A stretch of DNA of 64,000 nucleotides from assembly GCA_023053685.1 (NCBI GenBank), contig JALIGW010000005.1, forward strand, positions 54,251,742 to 54,315,741. Reading direction: 5' to 3'. The DNA is from Diadophis punctatus similis (Eukaryota; Chordata; Lepidosauria; Squamata; Dipsadidae). The position numbers and the translations under genes were made by a program. Shown piece by piece: positions 20,867 through 31,789 of the stretch (position 1 is its first letter; each line of letters begins with the position of its first letter). The notes beneath the pieces were generated by a model. The model saw nothing but the letters and a program-made list of their open reading frames with translations, made no database searches and was not told the origin of the DNA.

Positions 20867-22030
20867 CTTGAGTAATTAGTTCAGAGGAAGCTATATTTAA
20901 TGCAATGAATAGCTAATAATGAACAATTAAATATTTTCTTTATTTTTATTTGTAACTTACTGGTGTGTTTAATTCTCATTTACTCATTTAAATTGCATTG
21001 AGATTTAACAATAACCTTTGTAATGATGTTGGAATTGAATGATGTATAGTCAAAAAACTATGTGTTAAAATAATATACTGTACCAGTAATATGATGACAT
21101 ATTCAGCATACATCTACTCATTTATTGTGTTTCAAATATCTTTTTCTAGTCTGCAGTTTGGAGTTATAATCCTATGGCAAGATTTGGGATTAAGCGTTTT
21201 GACAAGAATACATTAAAAAAAACCCAAACAAATAAATGTATAGTAACTTCTTACCAGTACAGACTTTGGTAGTTTTTCAGATGATTCAGAAGTGATGATA
21301 CCCTTTCAAATCCATGTCAAAATTAAGTTCCCAGGACTTCTCACACTGGTTTAAAAGTCCCAGAGTTGTAGAGTTTGCTGCTCCCAGCTGATACTGCAGA
21401 TGGCCATGAGAGGCTGATTAAATTGTGAGTGACAAATCTAAAAACGTTGCCAAAAAAAGAAAAAGAAATGTATGAAGCTGAAACCATAAAAGTTCCCTAG
21501 TAGCTATATCAACTCTTTCAAAATTCTAATATCCTCCTTCTTCCATGCCCAGTTCTTAGAAACTAAACAGTTCCCAAGAAATTGGCTTAAGCAACAAACC
21601 ACACATTTATTTATTTATTTACTTTGGAAACAACCCAAAATTACTGAAGTACACATCTTTGGTAATAAATGTTCTACCTGTACTTCCATATTAAGCAGAA
21701 AAAAATTATTTGACCATACATTTTTTTGTTAAAAAAACAACAACAAAAAATTGGTGGGATTTAATGAATTTTTTCAAAGTGATATGTGCATTGTATGGAA
21801 GCAGTGAAAATCTTTTCTAGGACTGCCTTATTTTTATGGAAGAAGTGCTGGTGCTTTGCGAAAAGATAATATCCTTATTAGTGGAATAACTGCAAGAACT
21901 GCAGACAAAATGCTGTTAGATTTTTGTTAGTGTGGTTTCTGTTTTTTTTAAAAAAACCAGAAACATACTTTGTAATTATTTTCTTTTTCTATTGAGTCAG
22001 AAATGAATACTGTTTAAAATGAAAATACAA
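20867..22030. other. Shared duplicated sequence up to the copy A breakpoint
   Basis: Collinear with 34852-36004. No gene. Homology ends in the run aaaatgaaaataca, after which copy A enters a LINE and copy B enters single-copy sequence. Confidence 0.6.
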
Positions 22031-23210
22031 GTTTCTGGGTTGGTGCGGTGGTGCGGAACAGGAGAATGGAGCTCCGATCTCTTGATCCAATTTTCTGCTC
22101 TAGTGGGCCGATAGCAGCGAAGCGGATCCTTGGAGGTGTGAGCACAATGGAGGGGACATCTCAGGGGAGATGGGGAGCAGAGCGATTCCCTGTTGCACCA
22201 AGAGGAACCCCTCAATCCCGGAGCAGAAAAGGCCGGTTGTCATAGCCAGGCCCAGAGGCGCGGCGGCCTGATTAATGAAGACAGAAAAGTGAGAAGCAGC
22301 GACGAGAATCGTGAAGGAGGGAAATCAAAGAGTTAACCGGATTACATCCTGGAAAAGCTGATAATCAAAACTGACAGATAACAGAGACTTTAAGGTGAAA
22401 AAAAATGGCGATTGAGCGGTGGAATTGTGTGAGGGTGAAGAAGGAGTCAGCAACACTAGAGGAAGGAGAGAAAAACATGAGCGGTGACTATTTCGGTGGA
22501 TTTTGGCAGTGGATTTGATAAGTGAAAGTGATTTGGCCGTAACTGAGTTTGCGACTTTGCCAGTGGAAGTGAGTAGATCTGGAAGAGCTGCCTTTATAGA
22601 GGAAATACTGGCCTGAATTTGCGAATAGAGACAAAGTAAGAGTGACAGTGATGAAGCGAAAATAAATGGAAGTAGACATTTTGAATTGTGGAAGATGGTG
22701 TTTACAGCTTGAACACGGAGCCTGCAGCTTGTAAGCAGAGATTGCAGAGGGGTGAAAAGCCGAAGTGAATATTTCTGGTGAAGTTGGTGAAGAACTTTGG
22801 AGTGTTCATATTTCTATGTAGTACTATACTCTTAGATATTTACCTGCCTATTTCTCTATTGAGTAACTTATATTTATATTTATATATATTGATACTATAT
22901 TATATTTGGATATATATTTATACTATATTTATTATATTTATAAATTATCAATTAAATAAGTTAGTTATAATAGAATAGAACAACAGATTAATTAATATTG
23001 ATTTTATAAAGTATATGAATTTATAATTGATGATTGATTGAGATATTGGCTAGGTACTGGCAAATAACACGATATTTAGACTAAGAGGTTGTATTTTAGT
23101 AATTTCTGGTTTTGGAACCCTCTGAATAATAATAAGAAGAAAGAAAATATTTGAAATTGTGAAATATAGTATATGTTACATTGGAAGAGTTTTTTTTCCA
23201 ACATCTAGAT

Positions 23211-24061
23211 ATGACTAGTACGACAACAACAACTAAAACGGTTAAAAAAAATAGCACAGATGACTGCGTCGCCAGTGGGGCAGAAAACAATAGGAGATAT
23301 ATTTTGGGGGTGAAAAATCAGGAGCGGGAGTCAATATAACCCTACAAAGTTTGCAAACCACCCTGAACATGATGCAGGAAGTGATGTTGAAAATGCAAGA
23401 GACAATAGGGAAGAATCATATTGAGATGAGGGGTGATATGGACGAAGTGAAAGAGAAGATGGGGAAAATACAAGAGTCAATTGTTAAAAATGAACAGAGA
23501 ATAAAATTAGTGGAGGAAAGAACAGAACAAATGGAGAAAAAGCTAGAAGAAACGGAGGAAAGGCTGATGATAGCCAATAGGTACCTGGAGGAGGCAGTTA
23601 TGCATCTTGAGTTAGAAAAATCGGCCTTCTACCTGAGGTTTCAAAATGTGAGAGAGAAAAAGGAAGAAGATCTAGTGAATCTCATGACGGTAATTCTGGC
23701 AGAGGCGCTACAGGTGGAAAAAAGGAAAATGCAGAATGGCATCAATGAGATTTATAGAGTCCAGACGAATTATGCCCGATGCCATAAGTTGCCACGTGAG
23801 GGTCACATACGGTTTTCCAAAAAAATGGTGAGGGACGAAATTTGTAGAAGAACAAGGGATGAGCCATTGATATACAATAGTAAGGAAATTATAACACTCA
23901 AACAAGTACCGAGACGAATAAGAGAGCAAAGGAGTAATTATAATTTCCTTTCCTCACAATTAGTTAAAAATAAAATATTGTTTCGATGGTTGATCCCGGA
24001 GGGTATGCTCGTATCATGGCAGGATAAAAAGATAAGGCTAGACACGTTGGACAAAGCATGA
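23211..24061 (+). pseudogene. L1 ORF1-like RNA-binding protein, frameshifted
   Basis: A plausible ATG at 23211 opens an N-terminal frame (MTSTTTTKTVKK...) that hits a stop near 23338. The main body continues in a different frame from about 23351 for 236 aa. The body has a long coiled coil (about residues 10-85), an RRM-like segment (AFYLRFQNVREKKEEDL) and the C-terminal domain with LPREGHIRFSKK and KNKILFRWLIPEGM. This is the L1 ORF1p layout, which makes RNA-binding trimers. It is broken by the frameshift. Confidence 0.82.
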
Positions 24062-24251
24062 GAGTTTTTTGATAAGTATGTAGGAACGGAAGAAGAACAA
24101 GAGAGTAGAGAGGTATTGAAAGAAGAAAGTCAGGAAGACCAACAGGTAGAAGAGAAGGAAGGAGAACAAGGAATAAGACAAAGATCAGAAAGAGAGCAAC
24201 AGGAAAAGGAAGGGGTGAGGACAAAGGTACAAAGGGAGGTAATTAGGCATT

Positions 24252-24470
24252 ATGAATTTTGGGGAGAAATTTACGGGAGTGATCAGGGCGATTTACACCA
24301 ACCAAAAGGCAAAAATAATAGTAAATGGGAAACCAAAAGAAGATATTAGTATAAATAAGGAGGTGAGACAAGGATGTCCTTTGCCCCCCCTGTTATTTAT
24401 ACTATCTCTGGAGGTATTATTAATACAAATTCGGCAAAAGATGGAAATAAAAGGACTTAAAATTAGAGAA
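24252..24470 (+). pseudogene. L1 ORF2 reverse transcriptase fragment
   Basis: Contains KIIVNGKPKEDISINKEVRQ followed by GCPLPPLLFILSLEVLL, the L1 RT palm-preceding block (RQGCPLSPLLF in intact elements). Endonuclease, the YxDD box and the C-terminus are absent. Confidence 0.82.
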
Positions 24471-24490
24471 ATCAGAATTGCAACAAATGG

Positions 24491-25425
24491 CTTTCCTTCC
24501 CGATTTCAAAAACCTTGCTTTTAGAAGGCTGCTTCGGCTCCTGTCTCCCAGTGCAGGCTTTGCAGCTGGAGGGGTTCCCCCCCACTCTTCCCATTATGAA
24601 GTTTCCTGGCCAGAGAACTACATGGATCGCGTCCCTGGCAGCTAGCCCTTCCCCACCACATGCAGAGAAAGGTGAAGCAGCCGGCGGCAGGGGAGGGGGG
24701 AAGGCATGGGGTGGGAGGTTCCTCCATGGTAGAGGGCTCCGCTCAACCTGCTGGTGCCCGCTGGTGTCGGCAGCTTCCCCATCCAGGTGAAGCACGATCT
24801 TCAACCGGGCATGTGGAAGCCAAAAAAGTGCATTGTGTTTCAGGCGGCAGGCAGTTCCAGCCGGTGCTGCCACCCGAAAATGCTTTCCTATCCCGGTTCC
24901 CCGATGCACATTGCAGAGCTGCACGCCCTCCTCCTCCTCCTCCGCAGACTCACTTTCCCTTTCCTCCTGGCCAGATCTATCTCCTGGGCCAGGAGCAGAA
25001 GCCGACTGCCCTCTGCCTGGGTTGTCAGAAGAGGCAGGCAAAGCCCAGCAATGTGTTTATGAGATGGCAGCATCCAGGAGGACTGAAGTGCTACGTCTCT
25101 ATCAGACATTGCTGTGAGAAAGCCAGGCTTTCAATGCCTACATCTATAGGTAGGAAGCCTTCATGCCAAGTCTCTCTTCCTCCCCCATGAAAATCATCCT
25201 CCACCCCACCCCACCCACTCCAGTTAAATGCCCATAGGGTGATAGGATTTGTTTTAAATGGATAAAAAGTTCTGTGCTGCTCGATATCAAAATCTGAGTG
25301 GAAGTGAGGATGCCACTGATCCTCATGCTGGTAGGCAGAGGCAGAATTCTTTTTTTCTTCTTTTGTTGCCCCAAAATTAAGGTGCGAGTTATACTCCAGT
25401 GCGTCTTATACTCCGAAAAATACGG
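24491..25425. mobile_element. GC-rich tract ending in a TA-MITE terminus
   Basis: The right end (taaggtgcgagttatactcc...ctccgaaaaatacgg, then TA) is the same terminus as in the elements at 18104 and 19804. No matching left end was found near 24490, so the MITE is probably 5'-truncated or fused to the L1 remnant. Predicted frames on both strands show no domain. Confidence 0.6.
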
Positions 25426-26202
25426 TAGTTGAAAATCTTGCAGGATAGCTAGTTCAAAGCTGCTTAAAGAAGGATATAGAACAATATCTTATGCAAGATA
25501 GCAAAATAAATTTGTCGGAGGAGCAGAAAATCCAGTCTCTGTTTTTGTAACAAGGGTTTTGTGTATGTGTGTGAGAAAGTGAGATTAAGTAAAGTTAGGC
25601 ATATGCAATAATGAATTTTTATGAGGAAAGGAAGCTAGTTTTCTTGTAGAATTTCTATTGTTGTATCTCTATTGTGTAAAGATTCACCTGTCCTTCAACT
25701 GATTTAACTCAAAGGGAAGACTTTGCTGAAGAAATGGAAGTAATAGGAGCATTGAATGGAAGGTATTATGCAATGGTGGACATTTTGTTTTTAAGAGAAA
25801 TTAATGCTGAGTGTAGACAAAAACTTATCTAGAACTTTTAAAAAGGTAGGTTTTAATGAACTCAGAGCAATTATAATAGCATTTTATGTTGGGAGCAGCT
25901 AATGGGGAAAATGTAATGGAAGGTGGGTGTATTTAAAAAAAAAGGAGATAGCAAAAACTGATTTGTAAACAGTTTCAATTGCGGTTGGGAGAAAAAAGAG
26001 GGCAGTAGAAATGATCCATGTGCACAAAAAAATAAGAAAACCGAACCCATAACAAGCTTATTTTAGGAGATGAATGAATTATAAATCACAAGGGGAAATA
26101 GAGCCCAAAATATAGATTTGGCATCAAGAATGCTAAAGATTAATATGAGGTGAGGTTGATGAAAGACACTAAGAACAACACAAAGTTATTCTTCAGATAA
26201 GA

Positions 26203-26207
26203 GAGAG

Positions 26208-26297
<90 letters not shown>
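26203..26297. repeat. (AG)n microsatellite, copy B
   Basis: Pairs with the tract at 584-686. Copy B has about 90 bp after it (26298-26385) that copy A lacks. Confidence 0.95.
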
Positions 26298-26299
<2 letters not shown>

Positions 26300-26562
26300 C
26301 AGTTCCTCAGTGAAAGTCCTAAAATGTATTGGTTCCCTTCTTTGCCCTAAGATTTTATTGCATAGATCAGGTAAGAGAAGAGGTAGGGCTAATCATCTCT
26401 TAGTTTGGCTTAGTCATATCCAGGTGAAGTGCCAGAATTGGAAGTCAGATATAGTCCCAGGTTTTTGGGGTTTTTTAAAAAGCAAGAAACAAATATCTAA
26501 AGAACTTTGGTCTGCTTTGCATTGAAATCTAAAACAGATATTAAAGAGAGCTATTGCAAAGA

Positions 26563-26781
26563 AGCAAGCCAGTTTGGGGAAGTGGGTAAAGCACCAGACT
26601 AGAAACTAGACGTTGTAATCAGTTCTAGTCCTGCCTTAGATGTGAAACAGCTGAGTGATCTTGGGCCAGTCACATCCTCTCAACCCGAAGAAGTAGGCAA
26701 GGGCAAATCACTTCTGAAATACAGTCAAGAAAACTGGAAAGACTTGTCCAGCTGGATGACAGGTGTCAGCACTGACTCAAA
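26563..26781 (+). mobile_element. tRNA-derived SINE, Sauria/BovB-tailed type (copy B)
   Basis: Counterpart of 867-1085 with a few substitutions. Sharing the same insertion site shows it predates the duplication. Confidence 0.75.
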
Positions 26782-26977
26782 GCCCCCCCCCCCAGTATTT
26801 ATTTTCCAATGCAGTTACTTCGGAAGGATCCTAGGTGTTTTACAGTTAATAACAAAAAATAATAATACTAAACGAAACAATAATAAATTAATAATAGTGA
26901 AGTACAATAATAACAGTAATTGATTACAAAGTCCAATAAAACATTCATATATTGACTAATTTATATACATTGAATCT

Positions 26978-27395
26978 GCTAATGATCTTTGAAAGCCCTC
27001 TACTACAGCTGTATCTTTACCAGCTTCCAGAAGGCCATAACCGTGGGACCCATGCTTGCCTAAGAGAGAAGATCCCACAGAAGATGATGCCAGTCTTCAT
27101 CAGGCTTTATCTGCCTGTCTAGACCATTCAAACATAAACTATCTGGGAAAGGCATGTGGGGTGGGTGGGTTAGATAGCCTTTTCAAGCCATAATGGACTT
27201 TAAAGGTAGATCAGTACCTTGAATTGTATTCTGCAACATTTTGTAACCAGTATTGTTCCTATAGCAATGGTTCAATGTAGTAATAAAATGGCTGCCCAGG
27301 AAGCATCGAGGCTATTGCATTTTGGACCAGCTGAACAAGACTTTTTGTGAAATCTTCCTATACTATTCCATCGCATATATTAAACAGATTTACAT
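26978..27395. other. Copy-B-only tract at the gypsy site
   Basis: About 410 bp of ordinary sequence that copy A lost or never had at the place where the gypsy remnant sits. No gene recognised. Confidence 0.55.
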
Positions 27396-28434
27396 GCTAT
27401 TGAGGAAATGTCTCTGGCAACTTCTGCAAGATTCTTATTGCTGCAATTAGTACTATTCTTTCTTATTCTAGTGTTTGTGACAATAGAAACATAGTTCCTT
27501 TACTGCGGTATCCTTTTATATGCCTAAACACTGCTGGTTCCGTATTTTTCTCACAGACTTAACATCCCCAGTTCCTTCTGCATGCTCTTTTGATGAGTGT
27601 TATAACCTAATTTAGACATTGTGGAAACTGTGAACAAGTAAAGCATTGCTTTATAACAGTGTGTGTGACATTAGAGAAAGTAGCCCTAGTGCAGGAGAGA
27701 AGAGGAATAATTCAAAACATAGTATGCAAAGACATTGCAGCGCTCTCTGATTATTTTTATTCATTAGTTAATGTTTCTCCCAGAATTGTCGTATTTATTG
27801 CTGGTCTTTGGGAACTGAGATTTGAATTTGAAGTTAACTTCCATGGTCTATAGGCATATTGATAATGCAGATTAGAAGTGCTTTGAGCTTCTCTAAAGCT
27901 AAGGAAAATTTTTAAGCTGATGTCATTAAAGATATGAGTAGCAAATGACAAAAATGCAACTGAAGGAAAACTTGCTTGATTATCACAGATCTCTAATAAA
28001 CTGTCAGTGCTAAACCTCAAGTTGTCCAATCTTAATCTACTGTATATCTTATTCAACTTCTGAACTATTAATTCAAGGGCATCTGCCGATGAGGGGAATA
28101 AAAGTTAAGATGGATTTGCATTTCATATGATTGAAGCCTGCCTCCTTTGCACATGCAGGCAATGTTGACATATATATCGAAAGAATCAACGTTTTGATCA
28201 CAAGGGCTTTGATCATCGGTCAAAACTCACCTTCTTGACTTTTTTGATCCCCTTCCAGCAGATGCCCCTGCAAATGAATGCTAAGAAATATAACTTCCAG
28301 GATCATATTGTTGAAAACCAGAAACACTATCTCGTATATGATATAACTTAGTAAGTTGCCCTGGTGCATATTAAGCAGTCTCAAAGTTAAGATTTTTGTC
28401 TAGTGGCCTGCCCCATGCAAAGAATCACATAGAG

Positions 28435-28542
28435 CAGGGGTCTCTAATCTTGGCAACTTTAAGACTTGTGGACGAAGCTGGCTAAGGAATTCTGGGAGTT
28501 GAAGTCCACATGTCTTAAAGTTGCCAAGGTTGGTGACCCCTG
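28435..28542. mobile_element. hAT-type MITE hairpin (copy B)
   Basis: Ends caggggtctctaatcttggc and gttggtgacccctg, flanked on both sides by a perfect 8-bp duplication acatagag (28427-28434 and 28543-28550), which is diagnostic of hAT transposition. Confidence 0.92.
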
Positions 28543-28617
28543 ACATAGAGACTAAGAAGCTTCTTGTTTAATTCTTGTGAGTAGGAATGTCTGTCTTTTG
28601 GAGCAAATATCTCAAAA

Positions 28618-29132
28618 GCGACTTGCGACTTTTGAGATATCTCAAAAGCGACTTTATCCACCAGAAACTGCACAAATTCCTCAGCTCTACCCTGCAAGGG
28701 CTCCTCCGTTCCCTCCACATTTAGGAGGGAACGAGTCACCCTAAACAGGGTGGCTGGGTGCGAATCAGCGGATGCAATAAGTGCGGAAAAATGCAAACAT
28801 TTTGCCGCCCGTATCACCACTAAATAAGTCCTAATAAAGGTTCTTAGAAGTGTTCGGTCAGATTCAGAGTTACTGGATTCTGTAGTGTCGCTTTAGATGT
28901 CTCTTGTTGTGTTTCATCTCTCGGAGCTCCTCGGTAAACCAAGGAGCTTTCCTAGATCCAATGCCCCGAGAGGTCGCAAAGGCGCAATCCGATCCAATGC
29001 CCCAGATGCCGCCTTGTTCCAGGGAGCGACTAGGGACTCAGACAGATTGGGTACCAGGGATTCAGGTATCTCCCCAAGGTCCCTCTGGAACCCTTCCAGG
29101 TCCATTAGGCGCCTGGGGCGGAACCACTTAAC
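28618..29132 (-). mobile_element. LINE (L2/CR1-clade) fragment, copy B only
   Basis: The minus strand encodes pieces between endonuclease and reverse transcriptase: FSALIASADSHPATLFRVTR, SLLNVEG and AEEFVQFLVDKVAFEI, and, in a second frame, SGALDRIAPLRPLG. This phrase order is typical of L2/CR1-clade LINEs. Both ends are truncated. Copy A has unrelated sequence here. Confidence 0.75.
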
Positions 29133-29789
29133 CACTTTATGCCGAATGTTTTATCTGCTGTCCAAAATGGCCTGTGTGTCGGTCATTTCATTTGTACAGT
29201 TTTCATTCTGTTGAACTGGCAGACGACTTGATACACTTTTGCTGTGTGGAATAAAAAATTGAACTACATCCTGATTTTCTGAGGAAGAATCCTATCCTTC
29301 AAAAGACAATGCTCATTTCTCTTTCCATTCCATACAGCTCTCTGCTTCAAATGAGGCTGAAATAAATACTGGTATCCAGCTATATCTCTAAAAGGAAGAA
29401 AATCTCTAGGACTCTGTGAAACTCTTGTACATGTGAAATCATTTGAAGTTTTCACACACCCATCCATGTACCCTTGTGTGGGCTACCTAAAGTGTAGGAT
29501 GTCTGATGTCTGAGTTGAATTTGTGGTTATGCTAATATGAAAGAGGGTTCCTTTATAAAAGAAAAATGATGAAACAGACTGGAAATCCTAGAGAAACTCA
29601 GAAAAACACAGCCAATTTCTTTAGCATTTTCAATAACATTTCTAAAACCAGGTTGTTGTGTTTATAAAATGGTATTTGGTGAAATGTATTTATTTTGCCA
29701 CACTTTACATCATATATTATCCACATCTACGTAGTTTTGACATCTTCATAATTAGATATATTAAGAAAAAAGAGAAACCAAACAAAAAC

Positions 29790-30178
29790 CAGGTAGTCCT
29801 TGACTTACAACTACTCATTCAGCAATCATTCATAGTTATATAGTTATATAGCCCTGGAAGAAAAGTGACTTATAACTGGTCATCGCATTTACAATAAGTG
29901 CAGCAGTCCCAAAGTCATCAAAATTTGGGCACTTGCATCTGGCATGTATTTACAATGGTTGCAGCAACTAGGGTCATGAGATCACCATTTGTGACCCTCC
30001 CAGCTGTTCTTTGACAAGCAAAGTCAATGAGGAAGTCAGATTCACTCAAGAACTGCAGCGATTCACTTAAAAACCATGGCAAAAAGGGTCATAAAATTGG
30101 CCCCAACCCACTTAACAATTACCTTGCTTAGCAGTGGAAATTTTGGTCCCATTACAGTTGTAAATCGAATACTACTTG
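29790..30178. mobile_element. Terminal-inverted-repeat element (copy B)
   Basis: Counterpart of 7272-7653, with the same ends and interior and a small tatatagtta expansion near 29836. Confidence 0.8.
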
Positions 30179-30253
30179 AGTAATCAAGTCATGGTGTAAG
30201 CAGAGGTGTTTCTGCATAGGTATTACAGCAATGACTGAGTAGGGCAAATATTT

Positions 30254-30259
30254 TTTATT
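30254..30259 (-). terminator. Polyadenylation signal AATAAA, P2RY14 copy B
   Basis: Minus-strand AATAAA about 72 nt past the stop, with downstream sequence uninterrupted, unlike copy A. Confidence 0.5.
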
Positions 30260-30330
30260 TTATCGGTCATAAACTGTTTCCTTAATTCAACAATATGCCC
30301 ACATCTCCATAATGTTGTTGCTGTTAGAAT

Positions 30331-31341
30331 TTATAAAATAGTAACTGTTTCAACAATAGCATTTGACTTTCTTGATTTAGAATTTTCGAACTCTTCAGAT
30401 GTTTTAACTTTCAGATGCAATTTTTGGTACAGTTTTTCCTTAAACGGTTGACAAAGGAATACGTAAATAATTGGATCAAGACAAACATTTGCAGCAGACA
30501 GTAGCAATGTAAGTTCTTTTAGGTAAAACAGTATATTTTTAATCTCACAGTTGTAATCAGGTTTGGTTTGTTTTAATGTATATGGGGCTCTGACCAGGTG
30601 GTATGGAACAAAACAAATGATAAACACAAACATGATGGTGAAAATGTTTCGGTTGGTCTTTTTCTTTGCCAGCGTCGAGTTTTTCTTAAATTTCTGGTGT
30701 GAAATATATATTTTCTTGGCAATGGAACTGTAGAAGGCTATTAGGAGAAAAAACACAATCCAGAAAATTCCTAGGCATGTGTAGCTTGAAGCTTTGTGCC
30801 ACCGGACTCCAAGAGGGCTTTTGAGGTTCATACAGTTATTTGAATTGTTTTCTGTCGCAATTTGGTTTGTTAAAATAATATTGGGAAAAGAGATAACAAT
30901 CTGTAGCAGCCATATGACCAGACATACAATTTTGCTACACTGGACATTGTAAATCGAAGTGCTGAATTGGGGCTTCATTACTTTAATGCATCTGTCAAAG
31001 CCTATGAGTCCAAATAATGTTATGCTAATATACATATTTAGGTAAAAGATGACAGCAGAAAAACGGCAGACAACAACGTTGAGTTGCCAATGTCCAATTT
31101 TGGAGTCAGAAAATATTTTAAATGGGAAAGTTAAGCTCATAATAAGATCGGCTGTGACAATGTTCTTGAGATAAACAATAAAACTTGTCTTGCTAGGAAT
31201 GTGAAGAAAGATCCAAGCTGCCGCTGCATTTAACAGTATTCCACCTATAAAGATGAAACTGTAGATCAATGGAATAATTTGTTGTGTAATGATTTTATTG
31301 CTATCACAGTTACTTTCTGAAGTATTGCTTGAATCAACCAT
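30331..31341 (-). CDS. P2RY14: P2Y purinoceptor 14-like receptor (UDP-sugar GPCR), copy B
   Basis: A complete 336-aa class A GPCR, about 95.5% identical to copy A (15 differences). It keeps the residues usual for this receptor group where copy A departs: CFVPYH in TM6 (H248), LGVRWHKASS around EL2 (R180, K183), CQPF after TM7 (P299) and RFSAV in TM3. It shares the FDRC box and the four extracellular cysteines. This copy is likely closer to the ancestral UDP-sugar receptor. It sits nearest GPR87 in the same orientation, as in other tetrapods. A splice acceptor lies 20 nt before the ATG. Confidence 0.94.
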   Translation of the reverse strand: MVDSSNTSESNCDSNKIITQQIIPLIYSFIFIGGILLNAAAAWIFLHIPSKTSFIVYLKNIVTADLIMSLTFPFKIFSDSKIGHWQLNVVVCRFSAVIFYLNMYISITLFGLIGFDRCIKVMKPQFSTSIYNVQCSKIVCLVIWLLQIVISFPNIILTNQIATENNSNNCMNLKSPLGVRWHKASSYTCLGIFWIVFFLLIAFYSSIAKKIYISHQKFKKNSTLAKKKTNRNIFTIMFVFIICFVPYHLVRAPYTLKQTKPDYNCEIKNILFYLKELTLLLSAANVCLDPIIYVFLCQPFKEKLYQKLHLKVKTSEEFENSKSRKSNAIVETVTIL

Positions 31342-31360
31342 GTTTAGTTCATTTTCAGTC

Positions 31361-31375
31361 CCTGAAAATAAAATA
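31361..31375 (-). other. Splice acceptor before P2RY14 copy B coding exon
   Basis: The minus-strand tattttcag is followed by the exon start ggactgaaaatg, identical in layout to copy A. Confidence 0.7.
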
Positions 31376-31789
31376 AAAAGATCAAGTTAAGTTTAGGAAA
31401 ACAATTTTCATGAATTTTTCTCTTTTAAAATATCAGAAGGTCACATGCAATTGCAAGTAAAAAGGCAACCTTCTCAAATAAAGTATTACTATTTTGAAAT
31501 ATAATTTTGAACACAATCAAAGCAATTTCTAGCAAATAGTCATCATAAAAGCAGCATGTGATTTTTTAAATGCTTTTATTTACTATATTTATGTAAACAG
31601 CTTCATCTAATGTTGAGATGCACTACCTAAGCAGCCCTTTGGGTACTATCAGAGAATTGTAATTTTTAATCTGGTAGAAGAAAATAATTAATTGCTTCTA
31701 CTGAAAGTTGAAGTCAGCCTCTGATAACAACACCTGCTTGTAGTTTTCTTAATAAGAATAAATAATATTTTGCAATTACCTTCTTTAAA

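Larger units (their letters stand above)
22031..24490 (+). mobile_element. L1-type LINE, internally deleted
   Basis: A 5' untranslated-like part (22031-23210), an ORF1 remnant (23211-24061) and a short piece of ORF2 reverse transcriptase (24252-24470). Most of ORF2 and the 3' end are missing. The element begins exactly where copy A of the duplication ends. Confidence 0.85.

Noticed and set aside
24472..25374. Frames up to 189 codons on both strands in the GC-rich tract
   Set aside because: Overlapping frames on opposite strands, low-complexity proline and serine content, and no domain; the tract ends in a MITE terminus.
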